Shown: piece after piece, positions 1 to 6,083 of the stretch
Position numbering within the stretch: the first letter of the stretch is position 1
How the letters are laid out: the number at the start of each line of letters is the position of its first letter
NCBI GenBank assembly: GCA_934613165.1
Contig: CAKTSW010000041.1
Location: 1-8,532 of the forward strand
Direction: 5' to 3'
Length of the DNA: 8,532 nucleotides
Source of the DNA: an uncultured Ellagibacter sp.
GTDB lineage: Bacteria > Actinomycetota > Coriobacteriia > Coriobacteriales > Eggerthellaceae
The notes under the pieces: generated by a model
What the model saw: the letters and a program-made list of their open reading frames with translations, nothing else
Told to the model about the DNA's origin: nothing
Databases searched by the model: none
Position numbers and translations under genes: made by a program

Positions 1-96
1 CCCCTTTCGTAAAGCAGGTTGTTTATCTGCAATGCCGCTGCAAAAGAGACTCCCGCGTTGGCGGTACGGGAAGGTTCGGATGCAGCGACGTGCATT

Positions 97-109
97 CGGG
101 CAAAGCCCG
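97..109. other. Short hairpin in the left-edge non-coding stretch
   Basis: CGGGC-AAA-GCCCG can form a 5-bp stem with a 3-base loop. No T-run follows on either strand, so I do not call it a terminator. I see no convincing gene or promoter in the rest of positions 1-146. Confidence 0.3.
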
Positions 110-146
110 CCCGACTCCCCTTGATCGATCGAGCGGGATGATGCGG

Positions 147-195
147 AAAACCCGACTGCCCGCAGGCCGGTGCCGTGCCCTGGCCTGCGGAGTCG
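147..195 (-). terminator. Rho-independent terminator of the molybdoenzyme operon
   Basis: Read on the minus strand, just after the ferredoxin stop codon at 204, there is a perfect 9-bp stem CCGCAGGCC/GGCCTGCGG (182-190 with 160-168) with a 13-base loop. The stem is extended by CGACT/AGTCG (191-195 with 153-157) after a two-base bulge. TTTT (150-147) follows shortly after. The placement 9 bases past the stop codon and the strong GC stem fit an intrinsic terminator that ends the operon. Confidence 0.8.
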
Positions 196-203
196 CGGGC
201 GCT

Positions 204-947
204 TTATGCCATGTCGTTGCGCGTGGCGCGCATGAGATCGACGACGGAGTCGTGCTTCATCTGAAGCTCATTGCGGCGGATGGTGCCCTCGTCGAAGGTC
301 GTGAGGTCCTCGGGGCTTTCGAACATCGTGCCCATGTCGCCACGCTGCTGGTTCAGGCGGATGGCCTCGTCGGCGTCGTACGGGATGAGCGGGGTCTTCT
401 CGCGCGGGTTCCAGATGATGAAGGAGGGCTTAGTCGCGTCGGGAGCGGGCATACCCTCGCAGTAGCGCACGTCGCCGTACTTCTCAACGAGCTCGTCGAT
501 CGGGCCGAAGTCGAAGGCGCGAAGCGGGCAGCTCTGGGTGCAGGCGGGCTGCTTGCCCTCGGCCAGGCGGTCGATGCACATGTCGCACTTGCTCATCTTG
601 CAGGTAGGCTCGTCGGTCGCAAAGCGCGGGGCGCCGTAGGGGCAGGCCTCGTAGCACTTGCGGCAGCCGGTGCATTTATCCTGGTCGACCAGGACGGCGC
701 CGAACTCGTCCTCCTTGTAAAGGGCGCCGGATTCGCACACCTTCACGCACGCCGGGTCCTCGCAGTGCGCGCACGGGAACGCGAGCGAATGCAGGCGGAT
801 GTTGGGGAAGGTTCCCTCTTCCCATTCGTACACCGTCATGTACTTCTCGGCGCCCGGCTCGATGCCGTGCCAATCCTTGCAAGCGATGCTGCACGCCTGG
901 CAGGCGTAGCAGCGGTTCATATCGAACATGAAACCATACTGGGTCAT
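204..947 (-). CDS. DmsB-like 4x[4Fe-4S] ferredoxin subunit of a molybdoenzyme
   Basis: This is a 247-residue electron-transfer subunit that relays electrons to or from the molybdopterin subunit encoded immediately upstream. Four cysteine quartets are visible: C13-C16-C19-C23, C59-C62-C67-C71, C92-C95-C98-C102 and C121-C124-C136-C140. The stretch CTQSCPLRAFDFGP is typical of the DmsB/NrfC family, so four [4Fe-4S] clusters are expected. C116 is an extra cysteine. After the last cluster a polar, probably helical tail of about 85 residues ends in RATRNDMA, making the protein longer than E. coli DmsB (about 205 residues). There is no signal peptide or membrane segment. I chose the ATG at 947 over the in-frame ATG at 968 because GAAGGAA lies just upstream of it and it leaves a clean 4-base gap after the catalytic gene. 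The cellular electron donor is not visible here. Confidence 0.93.
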   Translation of the reverse strand: MTQYGFMFDMNRCYACQACSIACKDWHGIEPGAEKYMTVYEWEEGTFPNIRLHSLAFPCAHCEDPACVKVCESGALYKEDEFGAVLVDQDKCTGCRKCYEACPYGAPRFATDEPTCKMSKCDMCIDRLAEGKQPACTQSCPLRAFDFGPIDELVEKYGDVRYCEGMPAPDATKPSFIIWNPREKTPLIPYDADEAIRLNQQRGDMGTMFESPEDLTTFDEGTIRRNELQMKHDSVVDLMRATRNDMA

Positions 948-951
948 CGTC

Positions 952-3543
952 TTATTCCTTCCCCTCACCGAGCGAGCGGCGGTAGTTCAGTGCCACGCTT
1001 GCGCCGCGCATGCCGCCGCGCTCGGCCTCGTTGCCGAAGCCTTCCGCGTCGCCATCGCGAAGCTTCTCGACCTCCACCAGGCCCGCGGTGATGAGCGCGC
1101 CCAGGATGTGGGGCAGATGCCCGTCGTCGAGCAGGATGTTCGGGGTGCCGCGAAGGTCTTCGCCGAACTTGTTGCAGGGAGCCGGAGTGCCGTCGGTCTG
1201 GAACCACGCGCCGTGGTGAACAGCCGCGGTGCCGGGCATCATGCGGTTGGTGACGTAGGCCGTGAGCTCGACCTCGCCGCGGTCGCTGTACACGCGGCAG
1301 ATGTCGCCGTCCTTGATGCCGCGCGCCTGGGCGTCGACGCCGGAGATCCATACCGCGTGGCGGTAGCAGTCCTCGCGCATGAGCGGGTTGTTGTCGTTGC
1401 TCGAGTGCTGGCGGTAAATCGAAACCGGGGAAACCATCGACAACGGGTACTTCTTGACCTTCGGGTTGTAGAAGCCGTCGTTTGAGGCCGATCCGATGTC
1501 GCCTTCCACGTAGCTCGGGCTCCACACGGGCATCGGCTCGATCTGGCCGCGCCAACGGGACTCAGTCATGTCGTGGGTCTTCACGTAGTTCGAGGAGAAC
1601 TCGATCTTGCCGGTCGGGGTCTCGAACGGGCTCTCACCGCGCTCGATTCTGGTCCTGAACGGGTAGTACGGCGAGTCGATCTCAGTGCGGATGACCGGAT
1701 GGGCGTTGAACTCTTCCCAGGTCGGGCGCTTCTCGTAGCCGAGGTAGGCCATGATAGTCTCGTTGTTCGCCCAGTTCTCGAAGGCCTCCTTGTACACCTC
1801 TTCCTGAGCGTCGACCCAGTGATCGACGTCCACGTCGAGCATGCGGGGGTTGTACTTGTCGGCAACGCCGAGGCGCTTGGCGATCTCAGTCCAAACCCAT
1901 TCCTTCGAGCGGACCTCGCCCGGGAAGTCGAGGCCGCGCGCGCAGAAGGTGAAGTAGTTGCGCATGCCGTTCGGGCCGGACACGAAGCGCTGATGGCCGT
2001 ACATGTACTCGTCCATGCCCTCGAACTGCCAGATCGGAGCTGGCAGGATGATGTCGCAGAGCTCGGCGGTGGGCTGGTTCAAATGCCACTGGAAACCCCA
2101 GTTGAACTCAGTGGACGCCATACCGGCGAAGCGCTTGTTCACGTTGGAGTGGTTGTTGCCGTAGTTGTTCTCGAAGATGATCATCTGGATGTTCGGCAGC
2201 GGGCACTCGTTGTTCGGCGAGCCGATGCGATGGCGGAACTCCGACTCGCTCATGCGGCCTTCCCAGTAGTCCTTCTGGCAGGCGAGGATCTCGGTGAGGC
2301 AGTTGTTGTTGAACAGCACAGCCGGCTTGTAGCTGCCCGGATCGCGATGCCAGTCGGCACGAGGCGCGGGAACGCGGCCCGGGGTGGGAAGGCAGGCGCC
2401 CGTTTCGCAACCGCCGGGGCAGGCGATGTTGCCAGTCATGGCCTGGAGCAGCATAGATGCGATGGCGGAGTAGTCGCCCATATGGCGCTTGGCGCAAGAA
2501 TAGAAGTACTGCAGGTGAACCGGCTTGGTGGTGCCGTAGAGGCGCGCGAACTCGCGGATGGTCTCGGCCGGCACGGCGCAGATGGGAGCGGCCCATTCCG
2601 GCGTCTTCTTGATGCCGTCCTCGCCTTCGCCCATAACGTAGGTGCGCCATTCCTCGAAGCCCGCCTTGTCGACCCACTCGTCGACGAACTTGTGGTCGAT
2701 GAGGTCCTCCTCGTAGAGCACCTGCGCGATGGCGAGCATCATGGCGAGGTCGGTGCCGGGTCGGATGGGGATCCACTGGTCGGCGAGGATTTCCGCAGAC
2801 TGGGTGTAACGCGGGTCGATGACGATGGTCTTGCAGCCGTATTCATGCGCGAGCTGCATGTAGTACGAGGTCGGGCCGAACCACGCGACGACCGGGTCCA
2901 TGCCCCACATGACGAAGAGCTTGGAGTTGAAGATGTCGGAGGCCTCGAAGCCGGGCAGAGCCTCGGAAAGGCCCTTCGCCGTCTTGGAGAGGTCGACGCC
3001 GAGGTGGAGCATCTCGCCTGCGGCATGGCCGGACGTGGAGTGCTCGCCCCATGCGCCGAAGCCCGCTTCCCACCACGGGGCCAGCGGGAAGCCGTTCTTC
3101 TCGAACGACGGGTACTGGGAATGGAAGATGGAATACGGGCCGTACTTGGCCTTGATCTCCTTCAGCTTACAGGCAATGGTATCGAGCGCCTCTTCCCAGG
3201 AAATCTGCACGAAGTAGCCCTTGCCCGGGCCCTTTTCGCCCACGCGCTTCATCGGGTGCAGAAGGCGCGTTTCGGTCTCGATTTCCTTCTTCCAGGAATG
3301 GCCCATGGCGCACGGGCGCATCTGGACGTTGCCCTTCCAGATGTTCTCCCAGCCGCAATCCTCGCGGCTGTCGTTGGCGTTGACCGTGTCGTCCGGCTCG
3401 ATCGCGATGAGCTTGTTGTCCTTCACGTGGCACTTCAGGATGCATGCCGAGTCCCAGCAGCCGTTCGCAGGGCACGACGTGTAGAAGATGCGCTCCCCCT
3501 CGTGCTTCGCGCGGCTGGCATCGATGATTCCTTGCTTGTCCAC
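952..3543 (-). CDS. Molybdopterin (bis-MGD) oxidoreductase catalytic subunit, DMSO reductase family
   Basis: This is an 863-residue catalytic subunit. A GTG start at 3543 is chosen because AAGGAGGAG precedes it closely. The open frame continues 115 codons upstream to 3888, but that part is Arg/Pro-rich and unlike any enzyme domain. Residues 24-78 hold the FeS segment with C24, C29, C34 and C78 (RPCAMG). HPMKRVG and ISWEEAL follow at 96-120. S169 in GEHSTSG is the likely molybdenum ligand by position against DmsA. MGD-binding segments are KLFVMWGMD (208-216), IDPR (242-245) and IRPGTD (260-265). The C-terminal MopB domain (about 697-830) includes YRQHSSNDNN, GIKDGD, SDRGEVEL and MMPGTAAVHHGAW. 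There is no Tat signal, so the enzyme is probably cytoplasmic. The substrate is unknown. Candidates are sulfoxide or N-oxide reductases, or the catechol dehydroxylases known from Eggerthella and Gordonibacter; sequence alone does not decide. Confidence 0.93.
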   Translation of the reverse strand: MDKQGIIDASRAKHEGERIFYTSCPANGCWDSACILKCHVKDNKLIAIEPDDTVNANDSREDCGWENIWKGNVQMRPCAMGHSWKKEIETETRLLHPMKRVGEKGPGKGYFVQISWEEALDTIACKLKEIKAKYGPYSIFHSQYPSFEKNGFPLAPWWEAGFGAWGEHSTSGHAAGEMLHLGVDLSKTAKGLSEALPGFEASDIFNSKLFVMWGMDPVVAWFGPTSYYMQLAHEYGCKTIVIDPRYTQSAEILADQWIPIRPGTDLAMMLAIAQVLYEEDLIDHKFVDEWVDKAGFEEWRTYVMGEGEDGIKKTPEWAAPICAVPAETIREFARLYGTTKPVHLQYFYSCAKRHMGDYSAIASMLLQAMTGNIACPGGCETGACLPTPGRVPAPRADWHRDPGSYKPAVLFNNNCLTEILACQKDYWEGRMSESEFRHRIGSPNNECPLPNIQMIIFENNYGNNHSNVNKRFAGMASTEFNWGFQWHLNQPTAELCDIILPAPIWQFEGMDEYMYGHQRFVSGPNGMRNYFTFCARGLDFPGEVRSKEWVWTEIAKRLGVADKYNPRMLDVDVDHWVDAQEEVYKEAFENWANNETIMAYLGYEKRPTWEEFNAHPVIRTEIDSPYYPFRTRIERGESPFETPTGKIEFSSNYVKTHDMTESRWRGQIEPMPVWSPSYVEGDIGSASNDGFYNPKVKKYPLSMVSPVSIYRQHSSNDNNPLMREDCYRHAVWISGVDAQARGIKDGDICRVYSDRGEVELTAYVTNRMMPGTAAVHHGAWFQTDGTPAPCNKFGEDLRGTPNILLDDGHLPHILGALITAGLVEVEKLRDGDAEGFGNEAERGGMRGASVALNYRRSLGEGKE

Positions 3544-3937
3544 CGACTCCTCCTTTTGTTGCTTCGAGTCGCGTGGCCTGAAGGGGTTCGCTTCGTGATT
3601 CGCTTTCGCGGTTCGCCTTGCGGCCGTTTTCCCACGGCCCCGGCTACATGGCGCATCCCCCCGGCTGCGCGGCTTCCTCGTCCGCCCTCGTCTGATCGAA
3701 CCGCCGGTTTCGCTTGGGCTCAAGGCCCGCCAGCGGTTCGTATTCGGCGTTGAGTGGAAGAATAGGGAGCGCGAAAGGCGCTGGTAAGGGGTTTGGGCGA
3801 TTTGGGCGATGGAGTCGTTTGCCGCTGCCGTAAAGGATTCCTTGCATGAAAGGGCCGGTTTGCAGCCGCTGAAAAGCACGCTTTGCAACGAGGAAAAGTT
3901 AGCTACGGTAATGTGAGTGCACGTCTATAAAGATAAA
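3544..3937. other. Non-coding leader and control region of the molybdoenzyme operon
   Basis: About 390 bases lie between the GTG start and the upstream terminator. Read on the minus strand, this must hold the operon promoter because the LysR transcript ends at 3938. A weak sigma70-like candidate is TTACCA (3787-3782), a 17-base spacer and TATTCT (3764-3759), each matching 4 of 6 consensus bases. Other visible structure is a tandem 9-base repeat TTTGGGCGA x2 (3792-3809), a hairpin GGCCGT-TTTCCC-ACGGCC (3622-3639) and AGCGC-GAAAG-GCGCT (3768-3782). The predicted leader would be about 200 bases, long enough for an RNA-level control element, but I recognise no known riboswitch. Confidence 0.5.
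3759..3787 (-). promoter_or_regulatory. Weak candidate sigma70 promoter for the molybdoenzyme operon
   Basis: On the minus strand TTACCA and TATTCT are separated by 17 bases. Each is 4/6 to consensus and no extended -10 is present. This is the best-spaced pair I found in the leader, but chance matches of this quality are common. Confidence 0.2.
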
Positions 3938-3972
3938 CCCCCGAATCCGGGAGGTTATACCGGATTCGGGGG
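3925..3972 (-). terminator. Rho-independent terminator downstream of the LysR gene
   Basis: A perfect 13-bp inverted repeat CCCCCGAATCCGG (3938-3950) and CCGGATTCGGGGG (3960-3972) encloses the 9-base loop GAGGTTATA. On the minus strand it is followed by the T-rich TTTATCTTTATAG. It lies about 95 bases past the LysR stop codon. It separates the LysR transcript from the molybdoenzyme operon on the same strand, so the operon needs its own promoter. Confidence 0.87.
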
Positions 3973-3997
3973 TCTGCGATTGTAAAGAGCGCATCAT

Positions 3998-4020
3998 ACG
4001 GTGGCACCGTGCCGGCACCG
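3998..4020. repeat. Overlapping palindromes in the LysR 3' region
   Basis: ACGGTG-G-CACCGT (3998-4010) overlaps the perfect 10-base palindrome GTGCCGGCAC (4009-4018). The flanking CGGTG (3999-4003) can also pair with CACCG (4016-4020). The pairings are mutually exclusive. The segment sits between the LysR stop codon and its terminator. Confidence 0.45.
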
Positions 4021-4066
4021 AGAAAACGCAGGGAGGATGCGGCAGCGAGGGGCGGGCGCGCCTTCG

Positions 4067-4984
4067 CTACAGGTGGAAGTACCCGTCGGGGATGTTGTTG
4101 CGGATGAAGTCCATGAACTCGACCGCCAAGGGGGAAATGGCGCGGTCGGGCGCCCAAACCAGGTCGACCGGATAGCGCATGGGGTCGGTGTCCACCTCGG
4201 GCCATATGATGCCGGGGTCGTTTCGATAGCGCTCGGCGACGCAGCGGGGAACCGTCCCCCACCCAAGCCCCGCGCGCACGCCTGAGACCATCGCCTCGTG
4301 CGTGTCGAAGCGCGCCACCATGTTATGGTCGCGCAGCGACACCCCGTAGCGGTCGCGGAAGTGGCGGTTGCCCACCATATGCCGCCCCGAGTTCCATTCG
4401 TAAATGATCATGGGCCATTCGAGCAGCTGCTTCACCTTGATGGGCTGCGGGACGCTGTTATACGGCGGTTTCTCGGGCATGAGGAACATGAGCTTCGAAT
4501 GTCCGAGCGTCTCGGAGACAAGACCGTCTTCGATGGGCTCGTTTTCCAGGATGGCGAAGTCGAGCTTGCCTTCCTTGAGCTTCTCCATGAGCTCGGGCTC
4601 GTAGCCCGCCTCCAAGTGGACGAGCGCCTCTTCGTGCAGGTCGTGGAACTTCTTCACCAAAGGAGGCAGAAGCGCCACGCCGTCGGCGAAGCTCATGCCC
4701 ACCTCGATAGTGCTGTCGAAGCTCTCGTCGGCTGCAGCGAGCTCGGCGGCGAGCGCGCTTTCGAGCGAAGTCATCTTGCGGGCGAACTTCGTCACGATGA
4801 CGCCGGCCGGCGTGGGCACCACGCCCGTCGAGGTGCGTTCGTAGAGCTTGGTGCCGAAGCGCGCCTCGATGTTCGCGATCTTCTGCGAAAGCCCGGGCCT
4901 CGACATGTAGAGTTTTTCCGCCGCCTGCGACAAGCTTTTCGTTTCCGAAACGGTCACAAGCACTTCGATATCGTCAAGCTGCAT
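4067..4984 (-). CDS. LysR-family transcriptional regulator
   Basis: This 305-residue protein has the usual LysR length and layout. The N-terminal winged helix-turn-helix occupies about residues 3-62, with SLSQAAEKLYMSRPGLSQKI and the following IEARFGTKLYERT at 17-51. A linker helix follows, then a two-lobed effector-binding domain (about 90-300) that begins TIEVGMSFADG and contains EGKLDFAILENEP and GVRAGLGWGTVP. The ATG at 4984 is supported by AGGAGGGGG just upstream. It lies upstream of, and in the same direction as, the molybdoenzyme operon, but an intrinsic terminator separates them. It is divergent from the carbonic anhydrase-like gene. LysR proteins usually bind the divergent intergenic region and respond to a small effector. 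Control of the molybdoenzyme operon is inferred from proximity; the effector cannot be read from the sequence. Confidence 0.95.
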   Translation of the reverse strand: MQLDDIEVLVTVSETKSLSQAAEKLYMSRPGLSQKIANIEARFGTKLYERTSTGVVPTPAGVIVTKFARKMTSLESALAAELAAADESFDSTIEVGMSFADGVALLPPLVKKFHDLHEEALVHLEAGYEPELMEKLKEGKLDFAILENEPIEDGLVSETLGHSKLMFLMPEKPPYNSVPQPIKVKQLLEWPMIIYEWNSGRHMVGNRHFRDRYGVSLRDHNMVARFDTHEAMVSGVRAGLGWGTVPRCVAERYRNDPGIIWPEVDTDPMRYPVDLVWAPDRAISPLAVEFMDFIRNNIPDGYFHL

Positions 4985-5081
4985 GATTCCCCCTCCTCAT
5001 CATTTCGGCAGCTATCAAAGCATCGCTGTAAATTCGACTTGACAGCCGAATCGGATCGACGCAGCAAATCCCCTCTTTGGT

Positions 5082-5097
5082 GTAAAGGGGAGTTTAC
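5082..5097. promoter_or_regulatory. Candidate LysR operator (GTAAA-N6-TTTAC)
   Basis: GTAAAGGGGAGTTTAC is a perfect 5-N6-5 inverted repeat in the divergent gap, about 98 bases upstream of the LysR start codon. Its T-to-A spacing resembles the T-N11-A boxes bound by LysR proteins. CCCCTCTTT (5071-5079) can also pair with AAAGGGG (5084-5090) if one base is bulged. Function is inferred only from symmetry and position. Confidence 0.4.
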
Positions 5098-5210
5098 GAC
5101 CCTTCGAACGCTTTTTCAAAGGAGCCGAAGACAGCGGCATAACACCTTCAAACAACGCGGCCCGAAAAAGCATCTCGCGGACGCGTCGGGGCGCGCGCAT
5201 CGCCGGCGCC

Positions 5211-5216
5211 TATAAT
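5211..5216 (+). promoter_or_regulatory. Candidate -10 box (TATAAT) for the carbonic anhydrase-like gene
   Basis: A perfect TATAAT lies 61 bases before the ATG at 5278, in an otherwise GC-rich stretch. No good -35 hexamer lies 16-18 bases upstream, where the sequence is G-rich. If active, it would start transcription near 5222 and place the C10 run in the leader. Confidence 0.35.
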
Positions 5217-5229
5217 GAAAAACGTAACA

Positions 5230-5239
5230 CCCCCCCCCC
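5230..5239 (+). repeat. Homopolymer run of ten C upstream of the start codon
   Basis: Ten consecutive C follow AACGTAACA, 14 bases past the TATAAT box. The run lies between the candidate promoter and the ATG at 5278. Runs of this length are prone to replication slippage and to sequencing error. Confidence 0.85.
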
Positions 5240-5277
5240 GAGCGTCAAGCTCGGTTCCGAGAGAAAGCCTGCCAACC

Positions 5278-5835
5278 ATGGATTACCGAAAAGGCCTGCA
5301 TATCGACCCCAAGGCGCACATCGCGAAAAGCGCGACCGTCATCGGGGACGTGACGATCGGTCCCGACGTCACCGTGCTCGAGGGCGCCACGATCCGCGGC
5401 GATTTCGGCGGGAGCATCGAGATCGGGGCCGGAGCCAACATCCAGGAGAACTGCTGCATCCACGTGAACACAGGAGAAGTGACGCGCATCGGGCGAGACG
5501 TGACGGTCGGGCACGGCGCCATCGTCCATGGCTGCGAGGTCGGGGATGGGTCGCTCATCGGCATGGGAGCCATCGTCATCGACCGCGCCCGCGTCGGTGC
5601 GCGCTGCCTTGTGGGAGCAGGGTCGCTCGTCACCGGCACGGCCGACATCCCCGACGGCTGGATGGCGTTCGGCTCGCCCGCGAAGCCCATAAGGCCGCTT
5701 CGCGACGACGAGCTGGCGAAACTTGCCGACGCGGCCGAGGAATACCGCGCCATCGGACGCGACATGGAAGCCCAAGGCCTCCTTAAGCCGGGATGCGACT
5801 ACGATCCGACTCCCAGCGCTGCCGTTTCAGGTTAA
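5278..5835 (+). CDS. Gamma-class carbonic anhydrase-like protein (hexapeptide-repeat beta-helix)
   Basis: This 185-residue protein is built of hexapeptide repeats (IGDVTIGPDV, IEIGAGANI, VTVGHGAIV, LIGMGAIVI, LVGAGSLV) that form a left-handed beta-helix trimer. The three zinc-ligand histidines of the family are present: H62 (CIHVN), H79 and H84 (VGHGAIVHGC). R40 and D42 (IRGDF) and Q56 match conserved active-site positions. GSPAKPIRPL (132-141) and a C-terminal helix follow, as in YrdA/PaaY-type proteins. The length is typical. The ATG at 5278 fits the family N-terminus; an in-frame ATG at 5215 overlaps the TATAAT box, has no ribosome site and would be read through the C10 run. Many homologues show little or no CO2 hydratase activity, so carbonic anhydrase function is not certain. 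The gene stands alone, divergent from LysR and convergent with the dehydrogenase. Confidence 0.92.
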   Translation: MDYRKGLHIDPKAHIAKSATVIGDVTIGPDVTVLEGATIRGDFGGSIEIGAGANIQENCCIHVNTGEVTRIGRDVTVGHGAIVHGCEVGDGSLIGMGAIVIDRARVGARCLVGAGSLVTGTADIPDGWMAFGSPAKPIRPLRDDELAKLADAAEEYRAIGRDMEAQGLLKPGCDYDPTPSAAVSG

Positions 5836-5859
5836 ACGAACGGCTATACCGGGCTCGAG

Positions 5860-6009
5860 GGACAAAAAGACGCGATATGCGAGTCCGTAAATCCAAATCG
5901 CAAGGCCCGGCTCGATCGTAAGGTTTCGTGACCAGGGCTTTTGCAGAATGTTAGCGGCCTTGATTCCCAGACTCGTCAACCGAGGCTCGCAATTCGCGCC
6001 TTTTTGTCC
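5860..6009. repeat. 150-base inverted-repeat element in a convergent gap (REP/MITE-like)
   Basis: The arms at 5860-5883 and 5986-6009 are inverted copies of 24 bases matching at 21 positions, with mismatches at arm positions 11, 17 and 18. Both begin GGACAAAAAG and end TGCGAG. A second, shorter inverted pair lies inside: AATC(GC)AAGGCC (5896-5907) and GGCCTTGATT (5956-5965). There is no obvious target-site duplication and no transposase, and only non-coding sequence lies between the arms. It sits between the 3' ends of two convergent genes, where it could also act as a bidirectional transcription barrier. Confidence 0.7.
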
Positions 6010-6059
6010 ATGACTCCCCGATTTTTCGGCACTTCGCAATCAACGTCTTTGGACGCAAA

Positions 6060-6076
6060 GCGGGGAAAGGGCCCGC
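6060..6076 (-). terminator. Weak candidate terminator after the dehydrogenase
   Basis: Past the dehydrogenase stop codon, the minus strand reads GCGGG-CCCTTTC-CCCGC followed by TTTGCG. The stem is only 5 bp and the T-run only three bases. It may help termination but is weaker than the other two terminators in the window. Confidence 0.3.
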
Positions 6077-6083
6077 GGCGCCA

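Noticed and set aside
948..968. Earlier in-frame ATG at 968 for the ferredoxin subunit
   Set aside because: It would overlap the catalytic gene, and the ribosome site is correctly spaced for the ATG at 947 instead.
90..1091. Plus-strand open frame of 333 codons opposite the ferredoxin gene
   Set aside because: It is an antisense shadow crossing the operon terminator and the junction of two supported genes.
1573..3753. Long plus-strand open frame of 726 codons opposite the molybdoenzyme gene
   Set aside because: It mirrors a well-supported enzyme gene. Its product is Val/Ala/Arg/Leu-rich without domain features, as expected of antisense frames in GC-rich DNA.
3544..3888. In-frame 115-codon extension of the molybdoenzyme with an ATG at 3888
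   Set aside because: The extension is Arg/Pro/Ser-rich without a Tat motif or known domain, while the GTG at 3543 has a strong ribosome site and fits the family N-terminus.
5039..5044. Perfect TTGACA on the plus strand
   Set aside because: The position 17 bases downstream reads CAGCAA, which is not a -10 box, and it lies too far from the TATAAT at 5211 to pair with it.
5015..5200. Minus-strand 61-codon open frame upstream of LysR
   Set aside because: It lies in the divergent regulatory gap, covers the candidate operator and shows no domain; its Arg/Lys/Pro-rich content looks non-coding.
4298..5215. Plus-strand open frame opposite the LysR gene
   Set aside because: It is an antisense shadow with low-complexity composition that runs through the divergent promoter region.
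5827..6039. Minus-strand 70-codon open frame in the convergent gap
   Set aside because: It is largely made of the inverted-repeat element, overlaps the end of the carbonic anhydrase-like gene and has no recognisable domain or clear ribosome site.
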